A stretch of DNA of 64,000 nt from Actinomadura terrae (GCF_022751215.1 NZ_JAICDG010000002.1:1860001-1924000); one strand, 5' to 3'. Numbered from the stretch's first letter, positions 7,805 to 17,345 are shown. The notes: generated by a model from the sequence alone, not told the origin. Program-made: numbers and translations.

Positions 7805-9303
7805 GCGGGGCGCTGCTGGTGGCGGGGACGACGTCCGACGCGGGAAAGAGCGTGGTGACGGCGGGGATCTGCCGTTGGCTGGCGCGGCGGGGAGTCGGGG
7901 TCGCGCCGTTCAAGGCGCAGAACATGTCGCTGAACTCGATGGTGACGGTGGACGGCGCGGAGATCGGCCGCGCGCAGTACATGCAGGCGCAGGCGGCGGG
8001 GGTGCAGGCCAGGGCCGTGATGAATCCCGTGCTGCTCAAGCCGGGGAGCGATCGGCGCAGTCAGGTCGTCGTGCTGGGACGTCCTGTGGCGGAGGTCGAC
8101 GCGCTGGGGTACGGGGCCCACAAGGAACGGCTCAGGGGGGTCGTCCAGGAGAGCCTTGCCGAGTTGCGGGACGAGTTCGACGTGGTCGTTTGCGAGGGGG
8201 CGGGCAGCCCGGCGGAGATCAATTTGCGGGCCGGGGACATCGTCAACATGGGGCTCGCACGGGCCGCCGACATCCCCGTCGTGGTGGTGGCGGACATCGA
8301 TCGGGGCGGTGTCTTCGCGTCGCTTTTCGGGACCGTCGCGCTTCTGGAGGAGAAGGATCAGGCGCTTATCGCGGGGTTCGTGATTAACAAGTTTCGCGGG
8401 GCGCTGGAGTTGCTGGAGCCCGGGCTGGAGCAGTTGCGGGCGTTGACGGGACGGCCGACGTTCGGTGTCCTGCCTTGGAAACTGGGGTTGTACCTGGATT
8501 CGGAGGATACGCTTTCGCTGGACGCGCCGCGCCCGCACGCGAGGGCCCCGTACGGCAGGGAGACGCTGAGGATCGCGGTGGTGCGTTTCCCGAGGATCTC
8601 CAATTTCACCGACCTGGACGCGCTGGCGTGCGAGCCCGGGGTGGTGGTGCGCTATGCGGCCAGCCCCGGGGACTTGGCGGACGCGGACCTGGTGATCCTG
8701 CCGGGGAGCCGCGCGACCGTAAGCGATCTGGCGTGGCTGCGGGAAAGGGGAATGGCCGACGAGGTGCTGCGCCGGGCCCGGGACGGACGGCCCGTCCTCG
8801 GAATCTGCGGCGGATACCAGATGCTCTCCCGGGAGATCGAGGACCCCGTGGAGTCCGGCGCCGGACGGGTCGAGGGGCTCGGGCTGCTTCCGGTGCGGGT
8901 CGTGTTCGGCGAGGAGAAGGTGCTCGGGCGGCCGGAAGGGCGCGCGTACGGCGAGGACGTCCGTGCCTATGAGATCCACCATGGGGTCGCGGAAAGCGAT
9001 GGTGGGGAGCCGTTCCTCGATGGGTGCCGGGAAGGCGTTGTATGGGGGACGACCTGGCATGGCGCTTGGGAGAACGACGGGTTCCGCCGCGCGTTTCTGA
9101 GGGAGGTCGCCGAGGTCTCGGGGCGTGATTTCACTCCCGCCCCCGATGTGTCGTTCGCGGCGCTGAGGGAGTCCACCCTGGACGTCCTCGGGGACCTCGT
9201 CGAGGAGCATCTCGACACCGAGGCGTTGTGGCGGCTGATCGAGGGCGGGGCTCCGGCGGGCCTGCCGGTGGTCCCTCCTGCGGGGCCCCCGAAGGCTATT
9301 TGA
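7801..9303 (+). CDS. cobQ: Cobyric acid synthase CobQ, 500 aa
   Basis: CobQ amidates carboxyl groups b, d, e and g of adenosylcobyrinic acid a,c-diamide using glutamine and ATP. The N-terminal domain is a dethiobiotin-synthetase-like P-loop ATPase (MVAGTTSDAGKS-type start, then FKAQNMSLNS and VCEGAGSPAEIN). The C-terminal domain is a class I glutamine amidotransferase, with PVLGICGGYQML carrying the catalytic Cys and YEIHHG carrying the His. Length is typical. The ATG at 7801 lies in the ATGA overlap with cobD; an in-frame ATG at 7789 is inside cobD and less likely. The 3' end overlaps the convergent osmoprotectant-binding gene by eight bases. Confidence 0.97.
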   Translation: MSGALLVAGTTSDAGKSVVTAGICRWLARRGVGVAPFKAQNMSLNSMVTVDGAEIGRAQYMQAQAAGVQARAVMNPVLLKPGSDRRSQVVVLGRPVAEVDALGYGAHKERLRGVVQESLAELRDEFDVVVCEGAGSPAEINLRAGDIVNMGLARAADIPVVVVADIDRGGVFASLFGTVALLEEKDQALIAGFVINKFRGALELLEPGLEQLRALTGRPTFGVLPWKLGLYLDSEDTLSLDAPRPHARAPYGRETLRIAVVRFPRISNFTDLDALACEPGVVVRYAASPGDLADADLVILPGSRATVSDLAWLRERGMADEVLRRARDGRPVLGICGGYQMLSREIEDPVESGAGRVEGLGLLPVRVVFGEEKVLGRPEGRAYGEDVRAYEIHHGVAESDGGEPFLDGCREGVVWGTTWHGAWENDGFRRAFLREVAEVSGRDFTPAPDVSFAALRESTLDVLGDLVEEHLDTEALWRLIEGGAPAGLPVVPPAGPPKAI

Positions 9304-10279
9304 CCAGGCCCTGGGCGCGCATCCAGTCGCGGGCGACGAACGCCGGGTCCTCGCCGTCCATGTCGACCTTGCTGTTCAGGTCGCGCATCGTGCCCGTGGT
9401 CAGCTTCGGGCTGATCCTGGCGAACAGCGCGGTCAGCTCGGGGTGCTCCCGCAGCACCCGTTCCCGGACCATGATCGCCGGGTTGTAGTTGGGGAAGAAG
9501 TGCCGCGAGTCCGTCAGCACGGTCAGGCCGTTCGCCTCGATCCGGGCGTCGGTGGAGGTGACCTCGCCGAGCACGCACCGGTTGTCGCTGACGCCCTGGT
9601 AGATGACGCCCTCGGTCATCACCCGGAAATTCCGCGCGGGGACGCCCGAGCCATAGGGGATTCCGTATGCCTTCAGCATTCCGCGGATACCGTCGTTCCG
9701 GGCGAGGAATTCCGGCGCGATGCAGAACGTCCGCTGCCCGGTGGGGAGTTTCGCGATGTCGGCGAGGTCGCGCAGCCCGTACTTCCGCTGCGCCTCCACC
9801 TTGACGGCGAGCGCGTAGGTGTTGTTGTAGGGCGCGGGCGGCGCGAGCCAGGCGATCTTGTTCTTGCGCAGGTCGAGGTCGCGGACGGCGTCGAACTGCG
9901 CGCGCGGGTCGATCAGCGGGTCCTCGCGTCCGAGATAGGTGATCCACGCGGTGCCGGTGTACTCCCAGCCGAGGTCGTTCTCGCCGCCGGTGATGGACTT
10001 GCGGAAGGTGACGCTGCCCTGCGCGCCCGTGTGGTCGACGACGTCGGCCCCGGCGGCCTTCAGCGCCAGCACCGCGATCTTGCCGAGGATGAGCTGCTCG
10101 GTGAACTCCTTGGAGGAGACGCGGATCCTGGCGTCCCGCAGGCCGGGGATCGGCCGGATCGAGCCCGGCTCGACGGCGGGGATGAACGCCGAGGCGGGCT
10201 TCAGCCCGCACGCGCCGAGGGCGAGCAGCACCGGGGTCAGCACCGCCGCGAGCGTCCGGCGCGAGACGAGGGACGGCAT
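9296..10279 (-). CDS. Osmoprotectant ABC transporter, substrate-binding lipoprotein
   Basis: The protein begins MPSLVSRRTLAAVLTPVLLA and continues to the lipobox LGAC, so it is a lipoprotein anchored outside the membrane. The mature part is an OpuAC/ProX-type binding domain (IRVSSKEFTEQLILGKIAVLAL, later ITGGENDLGWEYTGTAW and YNNTYALAV), which binds glycine betaine, choline or related quaternary amines. It is the last gene of a four-gene operon; its ATG overlaps the upstream permease stop (ATGA). The extreme 3' end overlaps cobQ from the other strand by eight bases. Ligand specificity cannot be read directly. Confidence 0.9.
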   Translation of the reverse strand: MPSLVSRRTLAAVLTPVLLALGACGLKPASAFIPAVEPGSIRPIPGLRDARIRVSSKEFTEQLILGKIAVLALKAAGADVVDHTGAQGSVTFRKSITGGENDLGWEYTGTAWITYLGREDPLIDPRAQFDAVRDLDLRKNKIAWLAPPAPYNNTYALAVKVEAQRKYGLRDLADIAKLPTGQRTFCIAPEFLARNDGIRGMLKAYGIPYGSGVPARNFRVMTEGVIYQGVSDNRCVLGEVTSTDARIEANGLTVLTDSRHFFPNYNPAIMVRERVLREHPELTALFARISPKLTTGTMRDLNSKVDMDGEDPAFVARDWMRAQGLVK

Positions 10280-11070
10280 CACAGTCCCTTCGGCGCGAGG
10301 AGGCGGGTCGCCATGCCGCCGAGCCAGTCGATCAGCAGGGCGAGCAGGCCGATGAGGACGCAGCCGGTCAGCAGCACCGGCGTCCGCTGGGTGGTGACGC
10401 CGGTGGTGATCATGTCGCCGAGCCCGCCGCCGCTGATGAAGGACGCGATGCTGGCCGTGCCGACCATCAGGACGAGCGTGGTGCGGATACCGGCGAGGAT
10501 GACGGGAGCGGCGAGCGGCAGTTCGACGCGGCCGAGGACGCGCGCGGGCGACATGCCGATGCCCCGGCCCGCGTCGGTCAGGTCGGGGTCCACCTGCTGG
10601 AGGCCGACCATGGTGTTGCGCAGCGCGGGCAGCACCCCGTAGGCGACGAGCGCGACGATCGTCGTCCAGAACCCGATGCCGAGCAGCACCGCGAGCAGCA
10701 CGACGACGCCGATCGCGGGGGCGGACTGCCCGATGTTGGCGACGGCGAGCACGACCGGCGTGGCCGGACGCGCCCACGCGCGGCTCAGCACGATCCCGAG
10801 CGGGACGGCGATCACCAGCACGATCAGCGTGGACACCAGCGTCAGCTCGATATGCTCCCAGGTCCTCTCCCACACGTAGCGGGGCTTGAGGCTGCGCTCC
10901 TCGATGCTGTCGAGGTCCGAGGTCTCCACGTACAGCATCCACGCGGCGCCGACGACGAGGACGACCACAGGTTCGAGGAACATCCGCCAGGACCGGCCGG
11001 TCGGCGCGTGCAGCGCGGCGGCCGGTTCGTCCGCGCGGGCGGCGGTCTGGAGCTCGGACGGCGCGCTCAC
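10279..11070 (-). CDS. Osmoprotectant ABC transporter permease (second)
   Basis: A 263-residue inner-membrane subunit with about six membrane segments and the binding-protein-dependent transport motif. The EAA-type loop is GRGIGMSPARVLGRVELPLA, which docks on the ATPase. An IGQSAPAIGV segment and a final LLIDWLGGMATRLL helix are typical of OpuCB/OpuCD and ProW relatives. The GTG at 11070 sits in a GTGA overlap with the ATPase stop, and the stop overlaps the next ATG. The N-terminal 30 residues are hydrophilic. Confidence 0.9.
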   Translation of the reverse strand: MSAPSELQTAARADEPAAALHAPTGRSWRMFLEPVVVLVVGAAWMLYVETSDLDSIEERSLKPRYVWERTWEHIELTLVSTLIVLVIAVPLGIVLSRAWARPATPVVLAVANIGQSAPAIGVVVLLAVLLGIGFWTTIVALVAYGVLPALRNTMVGLQQVDPDLTDAGRGIGMSPARVLGRVELPLAAPVILAGIRTTLVLMVGTASIASFISGGGLGDMITTGVTTQRTPVLLTGCVLIGLLALLIDWLGGMATRLLAPKGL

Positions 11071-12299
11071 GCGTCCGCCGTCCCCTGGCGCCGGGCGCGG
11101 GCGCGGTCCTTCATCTCCCGCAGCGCGTTCTGGAGGGTGCCGAGCGTGACGGTGCCCTGGTAGACCTCGCGCGGGCCGACGACCGGAACCCATTCGTGCT
11201 CGATCTGGATCAGCCGTTCGAGGGCCTGCTGGAGCGTGAAGCGGGCGCGGATCGGCGTGGCCGTCGCCATGCCGCGGGTGCCGATCGGGCCGGTGACGCC
11301 GTCGAGGTCCTCCGGGTGGATCCAGCGGACGGGACGCCGCCGCTCGTCCAGCACGATCGCGAACCCGGTCTCCCCGGCCGCCATCCGCTCCCGGACGTCC
11401 GCCGCGTCGTCCTGCGGCGCGGCCTCGGGGACCCGTTGCAGCGGCACGTCCGCGACGCGGCCGACCTGGAGCAGGCGCATCGCCCCGCCGCCGCCGACGA
11501 ACTGCTCGACGTACGCGTCGGCGGGGCTGAGCAGGATCTCCTTCGGCGTCGCGTACTGCGCGACGCGCGAGCCCTTGTCGAGGATCGCGATCCGGTCGCC
11601 GAGCTTGAGGGCCTCGTCGATGTCGTGGGTGACGAAGACGATCGTCTTGCCGAGTTCCTCCTGGAGCCGCAGGAGGGAGTCCTGGAGGTGCTCGCGGGTG
11701 ATCGGGTCGAGCGCGCCGAACGGCTCGTCCATCAGCATGGCGGGCGGGTCGGCGGCGAGGGCGCGGGCGACGCCGACGCGCTGCTGCTGGCCGCCCGACA
11801 GCTCCCTCGGGTAGCGGTCGCGGAACGTCGCCGGGTCCATGTCGACGAGTTCGAGCAGCTCGTCGACGCGGGCGGCGATGCGGTCGCGGTCCCATTTCAG
11901 CATCTGCGGGACGAGCCCGACGTTCGTCGCGACCGTCATGTGCGGGAACAGACCGGCGTTCTGGATGACGTACCCGATATGGCGGCGCAGCTCGGTCGGG
12001 TCCAGGCCGTGCGCGTCGCGCCCGGCCACGATGATCTTGCCGGAGGTCGGCTCGATCAGCCGGTTGATCAGCCGCATCATCGTGGTCTTGCCGCTGCCGG
12101 ACGGGCCGAGCAGCACGACGATCTCGCCGCCGGGGATCGTCATCGTGACGTCGTCCACGGCGGGCGTCCGCTGGCCGGGGTAGCGCTTGGTGACGTTGAT
12201 CAGCTCGATTCCGCGCGCGTTGTCGGCGACGGGAGCGGACGGAGGGGCGGCGGCCGCGGTGGCGCCGCCGGGCGCGGGGTCGGACGCGGCGTCAGACAC
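11067..12299 (-). CDS. Osmoprotectant ABC transporter ATPase with CBS pair, 410 aa
   Basis: This is the energy-coupling subunit of the importer. It has Walker A GPSGSGKTT, Q-loop IQNAGLFPHMTV, signature LSGGQQQRV and Walker B MLMDEPFGALD, ending in VTHD. After about residue 290 there are two CBS-type segments (EAAPQDDAADVRERM through TGFAIVLDERRRPVRW, then ARFTLQQALERLIQIEHEWVP). In OpuA/OpuCA these sense ionic strength or nucleotides and gate transport, so osmotic control is likely but inferred. Start is GTG at 12299, overlapping the upstream permease stop by eight bases. The Ala/Pro-rich first 27 residues are not part of the domain. Confidence 0.93.
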   Translation of the reverse strand: MSDAASDPAPGGATAAAAPPSAPVADNARGIELINVTKRYPGQRTPAVDDVTMTIPGGEIVVLLGPSGSGKTTMMRLINRLIEPTSGKIIVAGRDAHGLDPTELRRHIGYVIQNAGLFPHMTVATNVGLVPQMLKWDRDRIAARVDELLELVDMDPATFRDRYPRELSGGQQQRVGVARALAADPPAMLMDEPFGALDPITREHLQDSLLRLQEELGKTIVFVTHDIDEALKLGDRIAILDKGSRVAQYATPKEILLSPADAYVEQFVGGGGAMRLLQVGRVADVPLQRVPEAAPQDDAADVRERMAAGETGFAIVLDERRRPVRWIHPEDLDGVTGPIGTRGMATATPIRARFTLQQALERLIQIEHEWVPVVGPREVYQGTVTLGTLQNALREMKDRARARRQGTADA

Positions 12300-12960
12300 G
12301 GATGCCTCTCGGGGTGGTCAGGCGGCCGATCAGCATGAAGCAGCCGTCGAACAGCAGGGCGAGGAGGACGATGCCGAGCGTCCCGGCGAGCGTCATGTTG
12401 ATCGCGTTCGCGCCGCCGAGCCGGGCGAGGCCGGCGAAGATCTGCTCGCCGAGCCCGGGGCCGTTGACGTAGGCGGCGATGGCGCCGATGCCCATGGCGA
12501 GCTGGGTGCTGACGCGCGCGCCGGTCAGGATCACCGGCCAGGCGAGCGGCAGCTCGATCCGCAGCAGGATCGCGGCGCGGGTCATGCCGATGCCGCGCGC
12601 CGCGTCCACGAGCGTGCGGTCGACCCCGGCGAGCCCGACGATCGTGTTCCGGACGATCGGCAGCAGCGAGTACAGCGTCAGCGCGACCACGCTCGGCGCC
12701 ACCCCGAGCCCGAGCGGGGTGATGAGCAGGCCCAGCAGGGCGAGGGAGGGGACGGTGAAGAAGACCCCGGCGGCGCTGGTCGCGAACGCCGACAGCCGCG
12801 CGCTCCGGTAGACGGCGACACCGATCAGGACCCCGAGGACGAGCGCGACCAGGACGGTCTGGAAGACCATGCTGGCGTGCTGCCAGGTCTCGAAGAAGAG
12901 CCGCTCCCGCCGGCTGCCCAGATACTCCCAGAAACTCACGGTTCCCTCCGGGGAGATCAT
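12292..12960 (-). CDS. Osmoprotectant ABC transporter permease (first)
   Basis: This 222-residue membrane subunit opens the operon. It pairs with the other permease: FFTVPSLALLGLLITPLGLG in the membrane domain and GRG-type loop ARGIGMTRAAILLRIELPLA for contact with the ATPase. I placed the start at the ATG at 12960, preceded by GGGGAGGGGG; longer in-frame starts up to 13134 lack a site and lie in sequence without coding character. The operon promoter should lie between 12961 and the divergent gene at 13150. Confidence 0.9.
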   Translation of the reverse strand: MISPEGTVSFWEYLGSRRERLFFETWQHASMVFQTVLVALVLGVLIGVAVYRSARLSAFATSAAGVFFTVPSLALLGLLITPLGLGVAPSVVALTLYSLLPIVRNTIVGLAGVDRTLVDAARGIGMTRAAILLRIELPLAWPVILTGARVSTQLAMGIGAIAAYVNGPGLGEQIFAGLARLGGANAINMTLAGTLGIVLLALLFDGCFMLIGRLTTPRGIRV

Positions 12961-13149
12961 TACCCCCTCCCCACCACGGAACACCCAAGCGCGGGTCACG
13001 GATTCGGCGTGCGGACCCGTCGCGGCGGTAGTGTGATCCACTCTGGAAGGCGCGCGGGGCCAGTGCCAGCGGTCGTGTGAACACGGTCCTGCGACACCGC
13101 GCGCAGGCCGTCCGGAACGTCGTGCGGAAGCCATCAGGAGGAACGCCCC

Positions 13150-13821
13150 GTGACCGAGCCGCGGTCCAGTCTCATCGTCCCGCTGATGAAGGCCCGGGTG
13201 CCCGCCGAGGTCCAGCTGGAGTTCCCGCTGCCGCCGGAGGAGGAGCCGGTCCGCGACCCGTTCGCCGGTGACCTATATGTCACCTATGCGCTGGAGGTCG
13301 CGGACGAGGCCGCCCCGCTCGGCCGCCGCTACGAACATGTGGCGCGGCGGCACTGCGCGGAGCTCGGCGTGGTGGCGGACGAGCTGCGCCGGCTCGCGAC
13401 GATCAACCTGCGGAACCGGCGTCCCGACCTGAGCCTGAGCTGGTATCCCGACGTCCGCGCGGTGACCGTGACGCTCGGCGACGGCGGCGGCCCCGCCGCT
13501 GCCGCGGGTGCCCAGGGCGGGCGGCGGGCGCGGCGCGGCGGCCTGGAGGCGGCCCTGCTGCTGGACGAGGGCTTCCTGGAGAAGCTCGCGCAGGACGTGG
13601 ACGGCGACCTCGTCGTCGCGGCGCCCGCGCGGGACGTGTTCGTCGCGTCCGGTACCGGACATCCCGACGGCGTCGACAAGCTCCGCTGGGCCGTCGCGCA
13701 GGTGTGGGCGCAGGACCGGGGCGACGGCGCCGATCCCGCGTGGGACGTCCCCGCCGGGAGCCTGCTCACGCACGAGCTGATGGTGCGGCGCGGCGGAACC
13801 TGGAACACCCTGACCGCCTGA
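13150..13821 (+). CDS. DUF1444 (YtpQ-like) family protein, 223 aa
   Basis: The central and C-terminal parts (FLEKLAQDVDGDLVVAAPA, RDVFVASGTGHPDG, then VDKLRWAVAQVW) resemble the DUF1444/YtpQ family, whose role is not known. It appears soluble, with no signal or membrane segment. An Ala/Arg/Gly-rich insertion separates the two halves near residues 115-130. The GTG at 13150 follows AGGAGG by nine bases. It is divergent from the osmoprotectant operon and is followed by a LysE-type exporter with which it may or may not be co-transcribed. Confidence 0.75.
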   Translation: MTEPRSSLIVPLMKARVPAEVQLEFPLPPEEEPVRDPFAGDLYVTYALEVADEAAPLGRRYEHVARRHCAELGVVADELRRLATINLRNRRPDLSLSWYPDVRAVTVTLGDGGGPAAAAGAQGGRRARRGGLEAALLLDEGFLEKLAQDVDGDLVVAAPARDVFVASGTGHPDGVDKLRWAVAQVWAQDRGDGADPAWDVPAGSLLTHELMVRRGGTWNTLTA

Positions 13822-13894
13822 CGCGCGACTGACCACCCGGCGGCGCGGAAAAATAGGTGGGAAACGGGCGGGACCGCCGCATAGCGTGCGGGCC

Positions 13895-14536
13895 ATGGTG
13901 TCGACGCAGCAACTCCTGGCCTTCGCCGCGATGGCGCTGGCCATCATCGTGATCCCCGGTCCCACGGTGCTGTTCGTGGTGGGACGCGCGCTCGCGCACG
14001 GCCGCGCCACGGCAATGACCAGCGTGGTCGGCAACGAGCTCGGCGTCGTCGCGCTGACGGCGGCGGTCGCGTTCGGGGTCGGCTCGATCGTGGAACGCTC
14101 CCTCATCGTGTTCACGACGTTGAAGCTCGCGGGCGCGGCCTACATCGTCTACCTCGGAGTGCAGGCGTTCCGGCACCGGCACGCCCTGCACGAGGCGATC
14201 GGCCAGCCCGCCGCGCCCGACCCGGGACGCGCCAGGGAGCTGTGGCAGGGCTTCGTGGTCGGCGTGACCAACCCCAAGACCACGGTGTTCTTCGCCGCCG
14301 TCCTGCCCCAGTTCGTCGACCGCGACCTCGGGCACGTCCCGTTGCAGATGATGGTGTTCGGGCTGGTCTTCGCCGTGCTCGCGCTGCTGTGCGACAGCGT
14401 CTGGGGCCTCGCGGCGGGGACGGCGCGGGCCTGGTTCGCCCGCTCGCCCCGGCGGCTGGCGGCGGTCGGCGGCACCGGCGGCCTCATGATGATCGGCCTC
14501 GGCTTCGCGATCGCGACGACCGGCCGCAAGGACTGA
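13895..14536 (+). CDS. LysE-family amino-acid exporter, 213 aa
   Basis: Typical LysE/RhtB layout: an N-terminal helix with the conserved IVIPGPTVLFVVGRALAHGR, six hydrophobic segments in all, and the internal GFVVGVTNPKTTVFFAAVLP motif. Proteins of this family export basic or neutral amino acids or homoserine lactones across the plasma membrane; the substrate is not predictable. The ATG at 13895 is preferred over a GTG nine bases earlier. The gene stands alone between DUF1444 and a hydrolase. Confidence 0.88.
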   Translation: MVSTQQLLAFAAMALAIIVIPGPTVLFVVGRALAHGRATAMTSVVGNELGVVALTAAVAFGVGSIVERSLIVFTTLKLAGAAYIVYLGVQAFRHRHALHEAIGQPAAPDPGRARELWQGFVVGVTNPKTTVFFAAVLPQFVDRDLGHVPLQMMVFGLVFAVLALLCDSVWGLAAGTARAWFARSPRRLAAVGGTGGLMMIGLGFAIATTGRKD

Positions 14537-14578
14537 GGAGCCCTCTACGCTGGTCCCGGACGGAGAAGGGGTCGGAAC

Positions 14579-15556
14579 GTGATTCCAGACGCTGTGCCAG
14601 CCGCCAAGCCGGACGTGCTCGGGGACGGCTACGAGGCGATCGAACTGCCGATGGGCCGCGACGCCGAGGGCGAGGTCGTGGCGACGCTCGTCCGGCGGCG
14701 CGGCGCCGGGGCGTCCCGCGACCGCGCGGTGCTCTACCTGCACGGGTTCGTCGACTACTTCTTCCAGCGGCACCTGGCCGACTTCTACGTCGACCTCGGC
14801 TTCGACTTCTACGCGCTCGACCTGCGCAAGTACGGGCGGTCGCTGCGTCCGCACCAGACGCCGAACCTCATCGGCAGCCTGTCGGAGTACTTCCCGGAGA
14901 TCGACGAGGCCGTCCGGATCGTCCGGGAGGTGGACGGGCACGGCACGCTGCTGCTGAACGGCCACTCGACCGGCGGGCTGATCGCCGCGCTGTGGGCCGA
15001 CCGGGTACGCGGCCAGGGTCTCGTGGACGGCCTGTTCCTCAACAGCCCGTTCCTGGACCTCCCCGAGCCGCTCGTCACGCGCAAGCTCGGCGCGGGTCTG
15101 GCGCGGGCGCTGCGCTCCCGGTTCCCGAAGGCGCCGCTGCCCGCGAAGGTGTCCGACCTGTATCCGCGCAGCCTCCACCGCGATCACGACGGCGAGTGGG
15201 AGTTCGACCTGGAGTGGAAGCCGCTGCTCGGGTTCCCGGTGCGGGCGGCGTGGCTCGCGGCGGTGCGGCGCGGGCAGCTCCGCCTGCACCGGGGCCTCGA
15301 CCTGGACGTGCCGGTGCTGGTGATGGCCTCGGCGCGCAGCGTCCGGCCGACGCGCCGGGCGCCGGACGTGACGGGCGCCGACGCCGTCCTGGACGTCGAG
15401 CACATGGCCCGCTGGGCGCCGCGGCTCGGCCGGACGGTCACGCTCGTCCGGATCGACGGGGGCCTGCACGACCTGGTGCTGTCCGCCGAGCCCGTGCGGG
15501 CGCGGGTGTTCGAGGAGCTGGCCCGCTGGACGAACGGCTACCTTCCCGCGCGCTGA
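14579..15556 (+). CDS. Alpha/beta hydrolase (serine aminopeptidase S33/lysophospholipase type)
   Basis: The 325-residue protein has the alpha/beta hydrolase core: an oxyanion segment LYLHGFVDYFF, the nucleophile elbow LNGHSTGGLIAA (Ser near residue 125), and a C-terminal HDLVLSAEPVR holding the likely catalytic His. It most resembles the monoacylglycerol-lipase-like hydrolases. It lacks a signal peptide and is probably cytoplasmic. GTG start with GGAGAAGGGG upstream. It converges with a Ser/Thr kinase gene eight bases away, with no hairpin between them. Confidence 0.87.
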   Translation: MIPDAVPAAKPDVLGDGYEAIELPMGRDAEGEVVATLVRRRGAGASRDRAVLYLHGFVDYFFQRHLADFYVDLGFDFYALDLRKYGRSLRPHQTPNLIGSLSEYFPEIDEAVRIVREVDGHGTLLLNGHSTGGLIAALWADRVRGQGLVDGLFLNSPFLDLPEPLVTRKLGAGLARALRSRFPKAPLPAKVSDLYPRSLHRDHDGEWEFDLEWKPLLGFPVRAAWLAAVRRGQLRLHRGLDLDVPVLVMASARSVRPTRRAPDVTGADAVLDVEHMARWAPRLGRTVTLVRIDGGLHDLVLSAEPVRARVFEELARWTNGYLPAR

Positions 15557-15563
15557 CGCGGCC

Positions 15564-17345
15564 CTAACCCAGGATCTTCGACATGTCGAAGTCGTCGAAG
15601 TCGGCCACGATCTGCTGCGCCGGGTTGCCGCCGCGCTCGACCGCGATCCCGGTCCACCCGGCGCCGAGCGGACGGTCGGTGTCGGTCGCGTCGATGACCC
15701 GCGCGCCGTTGACCCAGAGCCGCAGGCGCACCCGCTTGCCGCCGCCCTGGCTCTCGCAGGCGATCTGGACCTTGTTCGGCCCGCCGCGCCGGAACCCCGG
15801 GACGGAGTCGGGGGCCGCCAGCTCCTTCGCGCCCTGGCTGCCGTTGGCCTTGCGGAGCTGCGCGCCCTTGCCGTCGTTGCGGACGAGGAAGGCGTACCCG
15901 CGCTCGCCGTTGTCGTTCGCGCGGCAGAGCAGCCCGAAGCGGCTCTCGGGCGCCCCCTGGAGCACGCCGACCGTGGCGGTGGCGAGCACCGGGTCGGGGA
16001 TCTCCTCCGCCTTCTCGGTCGGCACCCACTGCTCGCGGGCGTCGCTGCCCGCGTCGGTCTCCATCCGGTACTTGCCGTCCTTGTAGCCGTTCTGGCTGGT
16101 GAAGGGGCCGCCGCTCCAGCCGGATTCGGTCCGGGAGAAGTCGTCGCTGAACACGGTGGCGAGCCTGCCGGGCGGGCCGTCCGAGCCGCGGAGGCTGAAC
16201 CCGACGACCGCGAGGACGGCCACCACCACGACGCCGACCGCGCCGCCGGCGATCAGCGGCCGGCGCGGCAGCCGCCGCGTCCGCGACCCGCCGGGGTCCC
16301 CTCCCGGAGCCGGGGGCGCGTCGCTGCGCGTCGTGTCGGGGCCGAGCAGGGCGGTGGCGGTGGCGGTCGCGGTGGCCGGCGCGGGCGTGCCCCCCGAGCC
16401 CGCCGAGCCCGCCGAGCCCGCCGAGCCCGCCGAGCCCGCCGCGGACGCCGACGAGGCGCCCGTGCCGCCGTGCCAGCTCGCCTGGACGGTCTCGGCCAGC
16501 TCGGCCGGGTCGGCCTGCCGGTGTCCGACGAGCCGTCCGAGCAGGTCCTGCACGGACGGGCGGCGCCGCGGGTCCTTGTCGAGCGCGGCGGCGACGACGT
16601 CCCGCAGCGCCGGGTCGAGGCCGTCCAGCTTCGGCTCGCCGTGCGCGACCCGGTAGAAGATCTCCGGGACGGTGTTCCCGGCGAACGGCGCGGTGCCCGT
16701 CCCGGCGTAGGCGACGACGCAGGCCCAGGAGAACACGTCGGACGCGGGCGTCACCGGCTCGCCGCGCAGCAGTTCGGGCGGCAGGTAGTTCGGGGTGCCG
16801 ACGAACTGGCCGGTGCGGGTCGGTCCCTCGGCCGCGTCCAGCGCGCGGGCGATGCCGAAGTCGATGACGCGGGGGCCAGTGGCCGACAGCAGCACGTTCG
16901 CGGGCTTGAGGTCGCGGTGCACGATCCCGGCGCCGTGGATGGCGGCGAGCGCGGTCGCGACGCCGACCGCGAGGCCCTCCAGGTCGGAGCCGGGCAGCGG
17001 GCCGCGCTCGGCGACCGCGCGCTCCAGGCTCGGGCCCTCGATGTACTCGGTGACGACGTACAGCGGGTCGCGGTCGAGCTCGGCGTCCAGCACCGGCGCG
17101 GTGCAGAACCGCCGGACCTGTCCGGCGGCGGTCACCTCGCGCCGGAACCGCTCCCGGAACGCGCCCTCCCCGGCCAGCTCCCGGTTGATCACCTTGACCG
17201 CGACGCGGCGTCCGGTCCGGTCCTCGCCCAGGTAGACGGTGCCCATGCCGCCGCGCCCGAGCCGCCCGAGCAGCCGGTACGGGCCGACCTCCTCGGGGTC
17301 GAGGGGGCTCAGCGCCTCGCCGTGGTCTCCTGCGCGCGTGGTCAT
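15564..17345 (-). CDS. Transmembrane Ser/Thr protein kinase with extracytoplasmic sensor-like domain
   Basis: Residues 21-275 are a PknB-like kinase: G-loop LGRGGMG, catalytic Lys51, HRDLKPAN (Asp145), IDFG near 161-164 and GTPNYLPPE in the activation loop. A low-complexity linker (GSA repeats at 303-317, then TATATATA) leads to one membrane helix at about 364-385. The outer part (about 395-593) is a beta-rich domain, with FSRTESGWSGGPF and LRLWVNGARVIDATD, resembling LamG/DUF1080-like carbohydrate-binding folds. It would sense something outside the cell and phosphorylate cytoplasmic proteins. The kinase domain is nearly the same as that of the adjacent upstream kinase, indicating tandem duplication. 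No PASTA repeats are present. Confidence 0.9.
   Translation of the reverse strand: MTTRAGDHGEALSPLDPEEVGPYRLLGRLGRGGMGTVYLGEDRTGRRVAVKVINRELAGEGAFRERFRREVTAAGQVRRFCTAPVLDAELDRDPLYVVTEYIEGPSLERAVAERGPLPGSDLEGLAVGVATALAAIHGAGIVHRDLKPANVLLSATGPRVIDFGIARALDAAEGPTRTGQFVGTPNYLPPELLRGEPVTPASDVFSWACVVAYAGTGTAPFAGNTVPEIFYRVAHGEPKLDGLDPALRDVVAAALDKDPRRRPSVQDLLGRLVGHRQADPAELAETVQASWHGGTGASSASAAGSAGSAGSAGSAGSGGTPAPATATATATALLGPDTTRSDAPPAPGGDPGGSRTRRLPRRPLIAGGAVGVVVVAVLAVVGFSLRGSDGPPGRLATVFSDDFSRTESGWSGGPFTSQNGYKDGKYRMETDAGSDAREQWVPTEKAEEIPDPVLATATVGVLQGAPESRFGLLCRANDNGERGYAFLVRNDGKGAQLRKANGSQGAKELAAPDSVPGFRRGGPNKVQIACESQGGGKRVRLRLWVNGARVIDATDTDRPLGAGWTGIAVERGGNPAQQIVADFDDFDMSKILG
16396..16440. repeat. 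Five tandem copies of a 9-bp unit (GAGCCCGCC)
   Basis: Five perfect copies lie inside the kinase gene at 15564-17345 and encode the Gly-Ser-Ala linker between kinase domain and membrane helix. Copy number should vary between strains without affecting the frame. Confidence 0.9.
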